From Anaerotignum sp. (lineage in GTDB: Bacteria; Bacillota; Clostridia; Lachnospirales; Anaerotignaceae), in the NCBI GenBank assembly GCA_017560955.1, contig JAFZDV010000165.1:1-5666 (forward strand): DNA of 5,666 nt, read 5' to 3'. The position numbers were made by a program, and so were the translations under genes. This document shows positions 5,021 to 5,666 of the stretch, piece after piece; the stretch's first letter is position 1; each line of letters begins with the position of its first letter. The notes under the pieces were generated by a model. That model saw only the letters and a list, made by a program, of their open reading frames with translations. It did not search any database and was not told the DNA's origin.

Positions 5021-5666
5021 ATGAAAATGAAGAAAAATAGATTGTTATTATTGCTGCTTTCTCTACTGATCACAGTTTCTGCCTGTGGTTGCGGAAATGC
5101 TGCGGCAATGGAGCAGATTTTTGGGGAACTGATGCAGCAAGGCACTTATTCCGGGCAGAGTTTTGATCTGGAGTCTGTTCCGGAGTACCGGGGAGAAGCT
5201 TATGTTGTGTTGAATCAGAATGTGCCTGATTTTACAGAAGATGAACTGACAACAGACCCATTTGAGATGTATAGTCCCTTGGATCATCTTGACCGTTGTG
5301 TTGTTGCGGTGGCAAATGTCTGTAGGGAGATCATGCCAACAGAAGAACGTGATTCTATTGGTATGGTTAAGCCTTCAGGCTGGCATACGGTAAAATATGA
5401 TGTAATTAAAGATAAATATCTGTATAATCGCTGCCACTTGATCGGCTATCAGCTGAGCGGTGAAAATGCCAATAAAGAGAATCTCATTACAGGTACTCGT
5501 TATCTGAATATGGAAGGGATGCTTCCTTTTGAAAATGCTGTTGCAGAGTATGTGGAAAATACAGGGAATCATGTTCTGTATCGTGTAACTCCTGTTTTTG
5601 ACGGGGATGACCTGGTGGCAAAAGGGGTACAGATGGAAGCAATGTCTGTGGAGGATCACGGACAGG
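5021..5666 (+). CDS. Lipoprotein-type DNA/RNA non-specific endonuclease, 3'-truncated by window edge
   Basis: 215 codons are visible with no stop. Numbering from ATG 5021 (5027 is the likelier start): residues 1-21 are a signal peptide with a Lys/Arg head and an L-rich core, ending in the lipobox VSAC, so C22 would be lipid-modified and the protein held outside the membrane. The rest matches EndA/NucA-like beta-beta-alpha-metal nucleases. The sequence LDHLDRCVVAVANV (87-100), then SGWHTVKYD, lead to the active-site segment YNRCHLIGYQL (135-145), where H139 is the likely general base. N163 in TRYLNMEG fits the metal-binding Asn and E171 in FENAV the following helix, by comparison with streptococcal EndA. 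The usual DRGH motif reads NRCH. Such enzymes degrade extracellular nucleic acid for nutrients or during DNA uptake; which applies here is unknown. Only the C-terminal tail should be missing. The gene has its own upstream region and seems unrelated to the neighbouring operon. Confidence 0.88.
   Translation, partial: MKMKKNRLLLLLLSLLITVSACGCGNAAAMEQIFGELMQQGTYSGQSFDLESVPEYRGEAYVVLNQNVPDFTEDELTTDPFEMYSPLDHLDRCVVAVANVCREIMPTEERDSIGMVKPSGWHTVKYDVIKDKYLYNRCHLIGYQLSGENANKENLITGTRYLNMEGMLPFENAVAEYVENTGNHVLYRVTPVFDGDDLVAKGVQMEAMSVEDHGQ

Overview
The window looks like a chromosomal stretch of an anaerobic, fermentative Firmicute, probably a gut- or rumen-type Clostridia or Erysipelotrichia relative. 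The basis is an [FeFe]-hydrogenase, strong AGGAG-type ribosome binding sites, moderate-to-low GC, rho-independent terminators and a Gram-positive style lipoprotein nuclease. The genus cannot be fixed from the sequence alone.

Layout. (1) Positions 1-771 hold the C-terminal half of an [FeFe]-hydrogenase catalytic subunit with its L2 and L3 H-cluster motifs, closed by a clear terminator at 786-820. (2) Positions 886-3246 form a self-contained two-gene operon: a promoter, a 12-or-so-helix membrane protein made of two DUF1538 repeats, then 19 nt later a 227-residue protein made of two P-II-like halves, closed by a terminator. A membrane transporter-like protein paired with a P-II-type protein suggests a sensor-regulated ion or nutrient carrier, in the manner of AmtB-GlnB, but the substrate is unknown. 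(3) Positions 3255-4905 are an IS30-family insertion sequence on the minus strand. It has an intact 434-residue DDE transposase, its own promoter, imperfect terminal inverted repeats, and unusually long non-coding ends. A 24-bp direct repeat flanks it, consisting of the distal half of the P-II gene's terminator. (4) Position 5021 (more probably 5027) to the window end is a lipoprotein-type DNA/RNA non-specific endonuclease of the EndA/NucA kind, truncated by the window edge.

The most interesting points are the DUF1538/tandem P-II operon, in which both proteins are internal duplications, and the IS30-type element that appears to have landed in a transcription terminator and duplicated 24 bp of it. 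IS30 elements normally duplicate 2-3 bp, but a long duplication at terminators has been described for the mycoplasma element IS1630. No CRISPR array, tRNA or rRNA gene was seen. No gap between genes exceeds 300 bases.
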